This document shows positions 45,462-55,711 of a stretch of 64,000 bases of DNA, one piece after another. The stretch spans positions 42,439,720 to 42,503,719 of the forward strand of contig NC_059504.1 in NCBI RefSeq assembly GCF_914767665.1, written 5' to 3'. Made by a program: the position numbers and the translations under genes. Position 1 is the first letter of the stretch; the number at the start of each line of letters is the position of its first letter. This stretch comes from Harmonia axyridis (taxonomy: Eukaryota; Arthropoda; Insecta; Coleoptera; Coccinellidae). The notes under the pieces are model-generated. The model did not search any database and was not told the DNA's origin. It saw only the letters and a program-made list of their open reading frames with translations.

Positions 45462-46326
45462 TGATATGCCGAAATATAAAGTTCCAGGAAAGTACAAAAC
45501 TTAATTTTTGAATAAAAAAAATATGTTCACTTCGTCTCTTCTAAACGTAGATCTTAGATGGGCCACCAACAAGGAATCTAAGTGTTTAATCAGAACTTCA
45601 ACATCTAGAAAGCAAAAAGAGCGGTCATATTTTTCCTTCTAGTCTCGTGTTTTCTTTCCATCCGAACCTACTGAAAAATTGTTTGTATTTGAATTTGTCG
45701 AGTCACCACTAGTATTTCATCCCAAATGTATTTGGAATAATCCAATTCCACATTCCTTTTATCCCCTTTCGTAAGAATTTGTCTCTTCGTGGAGTTTCAA
45801 GAGACGGCGGATCAATAGGATTACGCTGACGTCTTCTGCAGAGACCAGTTTTGCATATAAAGGTTCCGGATTTTTTAGTCATTTCCGGGAGTATTATTCC
45901 TTCGTCTTTAATGGGACTTCTATGCCCCTTCATTTTCATATGAATGGTTGCTCAGGCATGTAAAGTCGATATTTACGGCTCAAAGCCGAATTACATAATC
46001 AGAACAAATTGGCGTTTTTTTCTTCTTCTTTCAATTCGTCTTATTGGATTGATCGACAAAAAAACGTTGTAATATGAATCGGAGTATAATGATATCTCAT
46101 CAATTTAGGATTTACTTGCTGAAAAAAATTGTATCAAAGAAATATTCGAGAACAGCACAGACTTCGTGTAGGGATCTAGTTGCTTGTAACTAAAGCCCAT
46201 TGAAGACCACAAGCGCTGATGAGGCAATATATTAAAAAAGGGGGGCCTGTTAACAAAGGGAATACCTTACAACCCGAATTTAATGAATGGCTATGAATAG
46301 TGGAAGGAAGTAGAACAGGGTACTAC
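45462..46326. other. No gene recognised
   Basis: A 76-codon minus frame (45709-45939, with FICKTGLCRRRQRNPIDPPS) has fairly balanced composition but no recognised domain. The remainder is AT-rich. Confidence 0.4.
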
Positions 46327-46398
46327 AAATTCGATGCCCACTGAAAGCATCTCGAAAACTATACGATTTAGAGATGCTTTCAGTGAGCTTCGAATTTC
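46327..46398. repeat. Perfect hairpin, 15-bp stem
   Basis: CACTGAAAGCATCTC (46339-46353) and its exact complement GAGATGCTTTCAGTG (46371-46385) enclose a 17-bp loop. Outer flanks AAATTCG and CGAATTT continue the symmetry. ACACCCTGTA follows at 46401, so it may be the end of a CAGGGTG-type element. Confidence 0.75.
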
Positions 46399-46454
46399 GG
46401 ACACCCTGTACAGTCAGCCAAAATCCACCCAAGGTTGTAAAGAAATGGGGGAAG

Positions 46455-47148
46455 GGTGGAGGTTCAAACAAATCTGACAGATTCCACAGATCATATCAAC
46501 AAAAACAAGTCCCATAAACATGGGCCCGTTGTTTTCAAGATACAGGGTGTTAAAGTTTGATTTTTTGATTTTTTTTTCATTGCATCTTTCCTTCACAAAA
46601 TATTCAACTCAAATCCGCCATAGATATTTCAATTTAATGTTTTCATCATGTGATTTGCTAATTTTTAACGCAAATCTACAGGGTAATATTTTTTCTGGAT
46701 AAGTGCCTGCTTGTTTTTCCAGGACTTCATTTTGTGAACTACTGGACAACTGGTAGTTCCGAAAAACTTAAAATGAAACTCTGGTTTAGTACTACGCTTT
46801 TTATAATTTGTAAATTGTAATTTTGTCGTATCTACTACCATTTTCAAGAAAAAATCTCAAACAATTTTCTAGTGATCCTTAGAAAAATCTAAATTATTAT
46901 GTAGATCCAGTTAGTAGGGTGTGATGAATAAATGAATTATGAGTTTGGATACTTCTTTACTTAATCTGTAGCGAAGATTAATGAAGATTCGATATACTGG
47001 TATAATCATCACAAAAAATCGGACTACAAGAAACACCCTTTATCTCGAAGACAAAGCTTTTGTGGGTCCATGTTTATAGATCTTCTTTATTAAAATTATC
47101 CAAGAAATCTCTCAGTCTTCCTTATACCTCCAATTTTGAAACATCCTG
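46455..47148 (+). mobile_element. Family F non-autonomous element, copy 3
   Basis: It is collinear with the copy at 24091: TTTCAAGATACAGGGTGTTA near the left, CACAAAATATTCAACTC in the middle, and ACCTCCAATTTTGAAACATC at the right end. The left boundary is approximate. Confidence 0.6.
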
Positions 47149-47156
47149 TATTTGGA

Positions 47157-48017
47157 AGGTTTCCCAATAAGAAGTTTCATTTTGAATAGTCCGCTATCTT
47201 GGACAGCTGTAAGTTTGAAGGCTATCATCTGCTGATATTTGATAAGTTATAACTATGCCATTACCAAAAATGTAAAAATACAGGCTTCAACAACGCAATG
47301 AAATTGTTGGATTTCCCTTCAAAACTGATCAAAATTTTGAAATCAGGTGTTCAAATGTTGAAAAATTTTGAGATGTGGATAAGTAAAAGATGTGAAGAAT
47401 CTAAACCGTATGCGATGCTCATGAAAAGCTGAGGATATTGCTGGTGAAGCCCGTAGCCCTTACTCATTTGAAAATGAGTTGATACAACGTTTACGGTAAA
47501 TGGATTGCTCTACCGAGCTATGGTTAATGATTTTTATGGCTGAAATTGAGAAACATTGATGTGAACGACGCTTATTTTGGATAGGACGGATGTGCCATAC
47601 AAGCAACGAAGCAATCGCAATTTTGCAAGATAAGTTTTCTGGCCGTGCATGTTATTTCTCGAGGAGGAGATCACAATTGGCCACCAAGATTTAACACTTT
47701 TAAATTTTTTACTTGACGCCACGTGGTTGATAAGTGTTATGTAAATTCAACACAATAGGTTCAAGACCTTAAAAATGAAATTCGTGAAGTTATCGAGAAC
47801 ATAGAGCCACAAATGGGCATGAAAATTTTCATAGTCTCAAACCATAGATGATGAGGCCATTTAGCTGTTATTGTTTCCCATCGTTAATGGTATATCTTCC
47901 TCTTCACTATTATTTATCACATGTTTTATCATTAAATGAACATCTATTGATTTCTCTCAAAACTTACACAACATTCACTTTTTTAATATCAAAATGAAAT
48001 CTCTTATTGGAAAATCC
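47157..48017 (+). mobile_element. Decayed family C transposon, copy 3
   Basis: Left end GGTTTCCCAATAAGAAGTTT; the right end, reverse-complemented, GGATTTTCCAATAAGAGATT, gives well-matched TIRs. The interior has lost the first catalytic region, keeping LTFTVNGLLYRAMVNDFYG-like and C-terminal pieces. It starts within 10 bp of the family F element that precedes it. Confidence 0.65.
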
Positions 48018-49034
48018 TTGACGTATAACTAATAAAGAATTACAAATGAATCTCTCTTGAAATTATTTTGGAGAAACTCCGATGTCTTTTTCATTACTAA
48101 AAAGAAAGACGAAAAGGTAGCCAATACAATCAGCTAGGTAGGAGCGACTACCCATAACATGATTTTATTGAATATTCATCCATAAAATTCGGAACAATAT
48201 CGCATCTTCAGATTTTGAAAATAATAAAAATATTCATTGTCTGGGACATTTTGTTCTCGAGAAAATCAGATCTGATGGAGCTTGTACTCCAAAGTTTCCA
48301 AGAAAGGATCACAATACTGCAGTTTCTACTGAACGAAACTATTCAGAGATCGGAGCGGACGAAGGTAGGTATAAGGGGAAAACTAACTATTGCCAACTTC
48401 ATCGATTTCCGGAACTCATTCCGGTAGTTTAATAAAACGTGAACAGTTTTAATACGGTCGGAAATTTCGAAAACTTGGTCCATTAACAGAATATTGGCGG
48501 TCGATAACTGTGTGCGGAATTTGCCATCCACTTCGGAGTCATTGGAGTAACGTGACAAGCAAATTGGAGCAGAATTTCTTGCAACGTGATAAAACAGGTA
48601 TTTCGGGTTTTCCGGTATATGCTACCTACGTTTTGTATCTCGACAAGTTTGGAAAGTTTACAAATTCGGAGTGGATTTGACGACTGTACGAATGGAAAGG
48701 GATGGAGAACGCTCGACAGTTATCAGTTTTACATGGCATTTTCAACATACCTGAGTATTCAGCTGTTATTTAATATTTTGAGATATTTCGGTATTAAAAA
48801 TTTGGTTGATGTCTGAAATTAAGTTTTCATTATAAAATATAATCATATCGATCAATAATAATTATGTAGAAGATGAATAAATATCGATAATACACTGAAA
48901 TACTATTGTGGAAGCACTACGTCCTATATTATTGCACTTACGATTGGGAGGTCAAAACCAATAATTGAAGAATGGTATAGTTATAAAGAATTACCAATTC
49001 AATAAGTCTAGAAGTCTAGAACAAAATAAAGGGG
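48018..49034. other. No gene recognised
   Basis: Overlapping frames of 70-76 codons on both strands at 48215-48816, including LMELVLQSFQERITILQFLL, lack a recognisable domain. Composition is moderately AT-rich. Confidence 0.4.
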
Positions 49035-49906
49035 TTTTCAATGATAGGTCAGCAATGTCTGAAGTGAAGTAGGACTTCCCATTTCAACGTTTCCAAGTAG
49101 GTCTCGACAACTATCGCAACATGGGGTCGAGCATTGTCATGCTGTAAAATCACTTTATAATACCTCTCTGGTTGTATTGCGGCCGTTTGTTTTGCAATGC
49201 GTGGCTCAAACGCTTTGATTGCGTGCGATAACGATCGCCTACGATTGTTTCATTCGGTTTTAACAACTCATAATGCACTACCCCGAGCTGGTCCCACCAA
49301 ATTCTGAGCATGACTTTGGAACCGTGAAAATTTGGTTTGGTCGTAGACGTGGAAGCATGACCAAGATATTCCCAAGATTTTCTGCACTTGGGATTTTCAT
49401 AATTAACCAATTTTTCGTCTCCAGTCACAATGCGATGTAGAAATTCCTTCTCTCTTTGCCTTGCAAACAGCTGTTCACAAGCAAAAAAAAAAAAAAGCCG
49501 TTCAACATCTCTCGGCTTCAACTCGTACGGCACCGAATTTCCTTGTTTCTGAATCATTCCCATCACTTTCAAGCGTTTTGAAATGGCTTTCTGCTTCACT
49601 TCTAATGATCCTGCCAATTCTTGTTGCGTTTGACACGAGTGTTGATCAAGTAATAGGTACCTCCAATTCTGCATCTTCGAAAAGCAGAAAATTAAAACCT
49701 ACCGCAAATGACGGGAATTTGACTCGTAAGCTGACATGGTTAATCAAGAATAACTTCATAATGCAGATATCAACTAATATTTCGATGGCGTTATGTTTAC
49801 AAATACCTAAGCTTATTGTAAGACATCTACGTTCTATCTATTTCGACTACCATTTACCGCTACAGCCATCTATTGCAAAACGGCGGAAGAAGAGTTGTAC
49901 ACCTAA
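49035..49906 (-). mobile_element. DD34D mariner, copy 2, 3'-truncated
   Basis: The 5' TIR (minus strand TTAGGTGTACAAC) ends at 49906 with TA outside at 49907-49908. The 5' UTR matches the copy at the window start. The 3' end stops inside the coding region, after the second catalytic block. It touches the terminus of a DD41D element. Confidence 0.85.
49040..49740 (-). pseudogene. Mariner (DD34D) transposase, deleted at both ends
   Basis: About 60 N-terminal codons are missing: the 5' region jumps to FEDAELE-like sequence near 49680. The main frame (49674-49150) has HSCQTQQELAGSLEVKQKAI, KRLKVMGMIQKQGNSVPYEL, HRIVTGDEKLVNYENP (first catalytic Asp kept) and IWWDQLGVVHYELLKPNETI. A frame change then leads to VILQHDNARPHVA (second catalytic Asp) and LETLKWEVL, where it ends before the third catalytic residue. 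A run of A bases near 49484 adds a length change. It is inactive. Confidence 0.85.
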
Positions 49907-49908
49907 TA

Positions 49909-50807
49909 AAGGATGTTTTTTTAGAGCTATAGAACTTTAAATTGCAATAAAGCAACGATGGATTATTCGATTGATATGAATTTTATTCATCCGCAAGATA
50001 ATCTTGTGGCATTACATTTCGAATATGATTTATGGCATATGACCGCCACGGCTGGCTCGGATGTAGTCCAATCTGGACGTCCAATTTTCGATGACTTTTT
50101 CTAACATTTGTGGCCGTATATCGGCAATAACACGGCGAATGTTGTCTTCCAAATGGTCACGGGTTTGTGGCTTATCCGCATAGACCAATGACTTTACATA
50201 GCCCCACAGAAAGTAGTGTAGCGGTGTTAAATCACAAGATCTTGGAACGTGAAATTAGGCGGTCACCAAACGTCTTTCGATAAATCGATTGTGGCACGAG
50301 CTGTGTGACATGTTGCGCCGTCTTGTTGGAACCACAGCTCTTGGACATCATGGTTGTTCAATTCAGGAATGAAAAAGTTAGTAATCATGGCTCTATACCG
50401 ATCACCATTGACTGTAACGTTCTGGCCATCATCGTTTTTGAAGAAGTACGGACCAATGATTCCACCAGCCCATAAAGCGCACCAAACAGTCAGTTTTTCT
50501 GGATGTAACGGTGTTTCGACATACACTTAAGGATTAGCTTCACTCCAAATGCGGCAGTTTGTTGTTTGTTGACGTAACCATTCAACCAGAAGTGCGCTTC
50601 ATCGCTAAACAACGTAGTGCGCGATACGTATTCCGCACAGAACCATTATTTTCGAAATGAAATTGCACTATTAGCAAGCGTTGTTCAGGCGTGAGTCTAT
50701 TCATGATGAATTGCCAAACCAAACTGAGAATAAATCACTTGACAGCTTGTCGCCATCTTGAATAGTAATGCCAACTTAAAGTTATATACCTCGAAAAAAA
50801 ACACGCT
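49909..50807 (-). mobile_element. DD41D element, internally deleted, copy 3
   Basis: 3' TIR at the left (GGATGTTTTTTTAGAGC), 5' TIR at the right (CCTCGAAAAAAAACACG). It carries the same internal deletion as the other copies, with about 11 bp more lost at the junction near 50610. Confidence 0.85.
50012..50704 (-). pseudogene. DD41D transposase derivative, copy 3
   Basis: ATG at 50704 (MNRLTPEQRL). The internal deletion then joins it to LFSDEAHFWLNGYVNKQQTA, which is frame-shifted. The catalytic core is partly open (50526-50263: CALWAGGIIGPYFFKNDDGQ, QQDGATCHTARATIDLSKDV) and is broken by a deletion near 50260 that removes the PVNWPPRS block. The C-terminal part continues to 50012 with a stop near 50101. 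Confidence 0.8.
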
Positions 50808-52076
50808 ATTCAATAAGTAACTAGCTCGACAACAAGAATTACATCAGGTGTATCACAGTTGAAGAAGAGAAAAATACACCTACAGCAAGATTTCCCAATC
50901 TGTAAACATCATTGTGATTTACCTACTCAAAAACTAAAAATATTTATGTTCTAGAACTATTTAAAAAGGTCGAAATAATGAACCCCAAAAGAACAAGTTG
51001 TAGAATAAAACCCTTGCTCAGATTATTCAAATCCCTCAGCTCCCTTCTAAATCCAATCGATTGATGAAAACAAACTGCATTCGGAAGTTATTTTGTTTTT
51101 TGTCCAGTTTGTCTATTGACGAAAACTGCTTCCGTACTCTTTTATTTCTGTTTGGGAAACGGAATAACAGACGTGTTGAAGCACAGTTTGTGAACCATTT
51201 TAATGATTCCTTGGATTCCTTTTAATGTCCGGTCCAACTCTTTACGTGTAATTAAAAGTTGCACAATAACGTTAGATTGATTAAGGGATAGCGAGGCAAG
51301 GATAATAAAAAGTGAACTCTACTCGTGTAGAATTAAGTATTTTATTTTCTTTTACTTACCTGCTTCCTTGCTTCCACAGGCATATTTTGAGATTGTGAGT
51401 TTGTTCTGATATCTGGACAAATCAATCCTTTCTCAAGGCATGTACCCATATTTGTTTAAATAAAAATCAATGATACTAGACTAAGATGGAGTACTGAAAT
51501 TTTTGATTTTTTTTTTATACAAAGAATTGTGTGGATACAGAACAAATTACTGTATAATGTATAGTTCATTCGAATAGAAAGCAATTCTTTTATAGAATGA
51601 ATATTTGCATCTTTACACTTATCCCATATAAAAATATGGATTTGCATCACTCAGTTCCATACATCTGAAGCCATCAGTATGAAAATGTGCGTATGAATTG
51701 AATGAATATTATTACTATACAATATTCAATATACAATATTCAATATACAATATTCAACGAATAATATTTGATTTAGACTCCACTTGCGATCAAATTTTTC
51801 TATAATATATACCTACACCTAAACTGTCGTTATATCAAAAATTAATAGAATAGAATAGAGTTTATTTAGTACAAATAAAAAATAAACTAATCCGATAAAT
51901 CTCTGTACGGTAATTACGACTCTCTTATGCAACAAATACTGTGATTATTACTTGAACCTCTGGTGTCAAATATTTTATTTTGAAAATAATTATCGATTAT
52001 ATTATTCACATTTCATCTTGATTTTGGCATTGAAAATAAACTAGTATTATTCAATATATAGTATATAACATTACTA
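50808..52076. other. No gene recognised, repeat-poor
   Basis: Unique sequence. It contains the 14-bp minisatellite at 51716-51757. The part at 51000-51300 has more balanced composition. Confidence 0.45.
51716..51757 (+). repeat. Minisatellite, three 14-bp units
   Basis: TATACAATATTCAA repeated three times without change. Confidence 0.9.
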
Positions 52077-52174
52077 GCAAGGTAAGAGGGTTTTTACTGG
52101 CGAATGGAGGATATAATTGACGAGCCGCAGGCGAGTCAGTTACCTCCTTGAGCCTGTAAAACCCGTTACCTTGC
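52077..52174. repeat. 98-bp imperfect palindrome upstream of the recombinase gene
   Basis: The left arm begins GCAAGGTAA and the right arm ends TTACCTTGC. GGGTTTTTAC pairs with GTAAAACCC, and GGAGGATATAATTGAC with GTCAGTTACCTCC. The centre is GCCGCAGGC. It could form a long hairpin and lies 14 bp outside the 26-bp inverted repeat at 52188. Confidence 0.8.
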
Positions 52175-52187
52175 GTGTATTGTTTTA

Positions 52188-53599
52188 TATTTTATTTGTT
52201 TCTCATTTGTAAAAAGGTTAAATAAATTCCAAAAAAATCTCAATATTTTGTCTCAAATGTCATAAGCTATGGAAGCGTTGCCATGAACATGTCTGTTTAT
52301 TTTTCTTTACATTTGTTTTGGCGAAAGAGAGAATGAATGTACCAAAAGAAATTATTGAGGCAGCCAGTAGTGTAGCTTCAAGTTTATTACCTGCAAAATC
52401 AGCTTCAAGGTACGAACGAGAATACGACGACTTCAAAAAGTGGCAAAACAAAAATAGTGTGATTGGGGTAACTGAAGATGTTTTGTTGGTCTACTTGAAT
52501 CAACTATCAGCTAGATTCAGCCCTAATACTTTATGGGCGAAATGGTCTATGCTGAAAAGCTGCTTGGAAATGAAAGAAAATGCCCCTGTTCGCAGGTTTG
52601 TTTTCCTTAAAAAATTTATTGAAAAATATGACGTTTAGTTGTCATTTGCAGATTTCAAAAGGTAATAGCGTTTCTGAAATGAAAAAATGAGCGTTATACG
52701 CCAAAAAAGGCCAAGGTATTAAGTAAAGAAGAGGCTGAACAATTTCTTTTACATGCTCCTGATGACCAGTGGTTGCTGGCGAAAATTGGGAAATATTTGG
52801 GATTTTTGGATGTTGTCGATGTGACGAAATTCTCTCCTTAAACATGAATGATGTAGAAGATATGGGAAAATACATTATTGTGACATTGCGGCAAACAAAA
52901 AATTTAACAACAAGAAGATTCACCATAACCGATGATGGCTGCAGCTTCAAGCCTTGCATGTTATACAGAAAATATGTAAATCTTCGGCCTCCTGGAACAG
53001 AAAGCCTAAGATTTTTTTTGACATACCGACATGGAAAGTGCATTTCCCTTAATGCTGGCCAGCACACTATTGGTGGTATCTCAAAGCAAATAGCGAAATA
53101 TTTAGATTTAAAAGACCCAGAGTTATACACCGGCCACTCTTTTCGCAGAACTGGAGCCACTATGGTTATTCGGGTGGAGATATTTTAGCACTAAAGCGTG
53201 CAGGAGGGTGGAAGAGCACCGAAATTGCGATGAGTTATGTAGATGATTCGGTCAACAAAAAAATCGAAATGTCTAGCAAATTATTTGGTAGTAAGGAGAG
53301 TACAAATGTTCTGCAGTCCTAGAGTTCAGCAGTTTCTGAGTCAACAGATGGTTCATCATCTTCAGTATCAACTCTTTCATCATCAAAAATCTGTGTTACT
53401 GGAAATAACAATTGTACCATGATTTTCAACATATATGACGATAAAACAAAATTTTCTAATGTAAATAATACTACTAACTTGTAAAAATTTTGCAAGTCAA
53501 CTGTCAGTTTTACAAGTTAGTGATTTGATAAAATAAACTTTCTTGATTAATATTGTGTTTTTGGAAACTGACGTTTACAAATGAGAAACAAATAAAATA
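52188..53599 (+). mobile_element. Tyrosine recombinase gene flanked by 26-bp inverted repeats (Crypton-like)
   Basis: The 26-bp segment at 52188-52213 (starting TATTTTATTTGTTTCTC) has an exact reverse complement at 53574-53599. The recombinase gene lies between, in the plus direction. A second hairpin, ACTAACTTGTAAAA (53473-53486) with TTTTACAAGTTAGT (53508-53521), covers the end of the coding region. Crypton elements of insects carry a similar gene but are not known for terminal inverted repeats. Flanking direct repeats were not found. Confidence 0.7.
52333..53485 (+). pseudogene. Tyrosine recombinase (Crypton-like), frameshifted
   Basis: ATG at 52333 gives MNVPKEIIEAASSVASSLLP. The N-terminal core-binding part continues ASRYEREYDDFKKWQNKNSV and ARFSPNTLWAKWSMLKSCLE. 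Breaks lie near 52636, 52780 and 53160. The catalytic part shows GCCRCDEILSLNMNDVEDMG (first Arg), IVTLRQTKNLTTRRF (probable beta-hairpin Lys), YTGHSFRRTGAT (His-x-x-Arg) and, after the last frame change, LKRAGGWKSTEIAMSYVDDS with the Trp and the nucleophilic Tyr. The C-terminal tail is Ser-rich and ends NNTTNL and a stop. All signature residues are present, so this is a recently broken gene or one with sequence errors. No zinc finger or GCR1-type domain is visible. Confidence 0.75.
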
Positions 53600-53659
53600 A
53601 TTTTCACATCAAAACAATTATGGTCCTTTGGGAAGTATGTCGATCATGTGATCCAGGCT

Positions 53660-54290
53660 GAGAAGATATTCTTCTTCTTCTTCCTCTTTCAATGGCACCA
53701 GGTCCTGTTGAAACCTCTGCATTCGGCCCTTGTCTGGGATCTTCCTAAGGTACTGAACTCCAGCTTTCGTACCACCTTCTTGGTGGTCTGTCTACCGATC
53801 TGCGTGTGTTCGGTCTCTGAGTTTTATCCCACTTATCTGTCTTCTGGCTTTCTTTCTACGTGATCCCTCCAGAATATTTTTCGTGTTCTGACCCATCTCA
53901 CCACATCTTATCTTATGTCTGCTGTATTATTCCGCTATCGACTGCCAATTTTCAACTAGGATTTTTAAAAATGATCATTGAGTGAGTCTTGTTGATTGAG
54001 ATATTTATATTAAATTTTTCTGCAGAAGTTTTCATCTTGTTTAGAAAACGTTGTAAGTCATCTTCATTTTCTGCTACGGCAACACCATCGTCTACATAAA
54101 ACAATACCTTTAGGTGGTGACCCATTCTGTATCGAGCGTTCACTCTGTTGACATGCTCGATTTTTTGGTCCATTATGATGTGGAATAGGGTTGGGCTACG
54201 ACTATCTCCATGTCGAATATCAGCATTGATTTCAACCTCTTCAGAGAGTCAGTTTTAATTCTTGTTCTGGTTCCGGATATGAAACAAACT
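53660..54290 (-). pseudogene. RTE-like reverse transcriptase fragment
   Basis: The minus strand has RHGDSRSPTLFHIIMDQKIE, HHLKVLFYVDDGVAVAENED (catalytic YADD here as YVDD), and LQRFLNKMKTSAEKFNINIS followed by NKTHSMIIFKNPS. It then jumps to the C-terminal RRSVDRPPRRWYE, so the region between is deleted. Breaks occur before and after the 74-codon frame (54173-53952). Confidence 0.75.
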
Positions 54291-54309
54291 CAGATTGGCC
54301 TGCGGGCAC

Positions 54310-54434
54310 ATCACATCATGGAACAACAGAGATCAGGAAGTACTATTAGACTCGCTACCAATAACATCGATATTTGCATCCTATCAGAAACCAGGAAAAA
54401 CGAAAAGGGCAGCACGAAGAATTCAATCATATAA
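54310..54434 (+). pseudogene. Possible endonuclease-domain fragment of a non-LTR element
   Basis: TIRLATNNIDICILSETRKN followed by EKGS resembles the strand carrying the catalytic Glu (QET motif) of apurinic-like endonucleases in non-LTR elements. It is on the strand opposite to the neighbouring reverse transcriptase piece, so it belongs to another insertion. Confidence 0.4.
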
Positions 54435-54602
54435 AAATGTAGTTCACTAAGTAGTGGTATGTTTGATGAAAGCTTTATATTTATTACCTAGCTATATTTC
54501 GAAAATCGTTTTCTTTGGATAAAACCATTTTCGAGAAACAACTGAAAAATGCATTTTTATGGATTTTCCTTCGAGACAAATCTAAGAAAATAATAATGCA
54601 AT

Positions 54603-54735
54603 AGTATATTGTGCAACAAGAGGGGAAAGTCCAACTTTTCTCGCGAGTGTGGAAGTTTGTGGCACTAGCGTGAAAGGCGAGTGCCGCAAACACACGAGCG
54701 AGAAAAGGACTTTCTCCACATGTTGCACACTATAC
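54603..54735. repeat. 133-bp imperfect palindrome
   Basis: Left arm AGTATATTGTGCAAC..GGGGAAAGTCC..CTTTTCTCGC..GTGTGG..GCACTAG. Right arm CGAGTGCCGC..CACACGAGCGAG..AAAGGACTTTCTCC..GTTGCACACTATACT. The arms are about 58 bp and pair with a few mismatches. Confidence 0.8.
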
Positions 54736-54737
54736 TC

Positions 54738-54989
54738 TTCCTACAACTGCAGAAATTTCAATAATTCAAGTAATGGACTTGATTCAAATCAAAATGGCCT
54801 TCGTTGACAGTATGTGCTAATTTATTGCGTTTCCATAGAAACGAATCAAAAGCCGAATTTCATTGGTCTACCAAGCGAGGTGTGGGCAAAGTGCCGTGAG
54901 AAATAATATTTCCTACAGTATGAGCAATACATAGTTTTAAAATTGGGAAAGGTATGAGGAAACGCTACTTTTCATAGCAGTTGTAGGAA
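54738..54989. repeat. 252-bp segment bounded by 13-bp perfect inverted repeats
   Basis: TTCCTACAACTGC at 54738-54750 and GCAGTTGTAGGAA at 54977-54989. GCGTTTCC (54829) and GGAAACGC (54957) add internal symmetry. It directly follows the palindrome at 54603-54735, and the two could belong to one element. Confidence 0.65.
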
Positions 54990-55120
54990 AAAGTGTTTTT
55001 TGACCTCAAGCTTATTCAGCTGAAATATATGTACAAGTCACAGACGTTGTAAAGTATTTTATCTTTGCTGAACCGTAATCCCTTACATCACCAGTCTCCC
55101 ATTATAACGAATATAAACAA

Positions 55121-55570
55121 ATATACTGCGACTTCTTTGACGTCCATTTCAGAAACTGCCCATTGATCGCAAATAGCGACAAAGGTTGTGGTTACGGCTA
55201 GGTGTCCCAGGTTTACCGCAATTGCAACAGCATTATGTGGCCCGATGGACCGACAGCCGTAATGCAGATGACAGCAGAGTGCATAGCTACCCTTTGAAAT
55301 TTCATTGCTCATTATCAGCGAGAATCTCACGCATATAATTTCCAGCTTCTAAAACACGTCTGCCCTTTGGTAGAAAACCCATTACAAGCAACAAATTATA
55401 TGCGAGCTCCATAAACATATATTGGGGGAAAAATTTCAACAAAGAAAGATCCCCCAATGAAAAAAGAAATCTTACAACCCTCGTTATACCCGAGCTACGA
55501 GGGATATACGAGGGAATCCCTTACTAAATTGACGGTAACGATGAGGTGGAGTGTAACATTCGGAGAGTAA
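55121..55570. repeat. Segmental duplication, copy A (empty site)
   Basis: It matches 56869-57079 plus 58007-58230 in the same orientation. The uninterrupted target CCAGCTTCTAAAACACGTC is at 55342-55360. The minus strand is open for 80 codons (AVAIAVNLGHLAVTTTF, SEMDVKEVAVY), and part of that frame is kept in copy B. I do not recognise the source sequence. Confidence 0.8.
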
Positions 55571-55711
55571 TTTTTATAGATTTTCAACCGAGTTGAATCG
55601 GAAGAAACTGTGAAGGAGAAAAGTGTTTCTTCTGAAATCTTCTGTTGAAATTTATGTATAAGTCGAAGAAAAACCCTGTAGAGTATTCTGTCCCCTCTGA
55701 AACATTGTATA

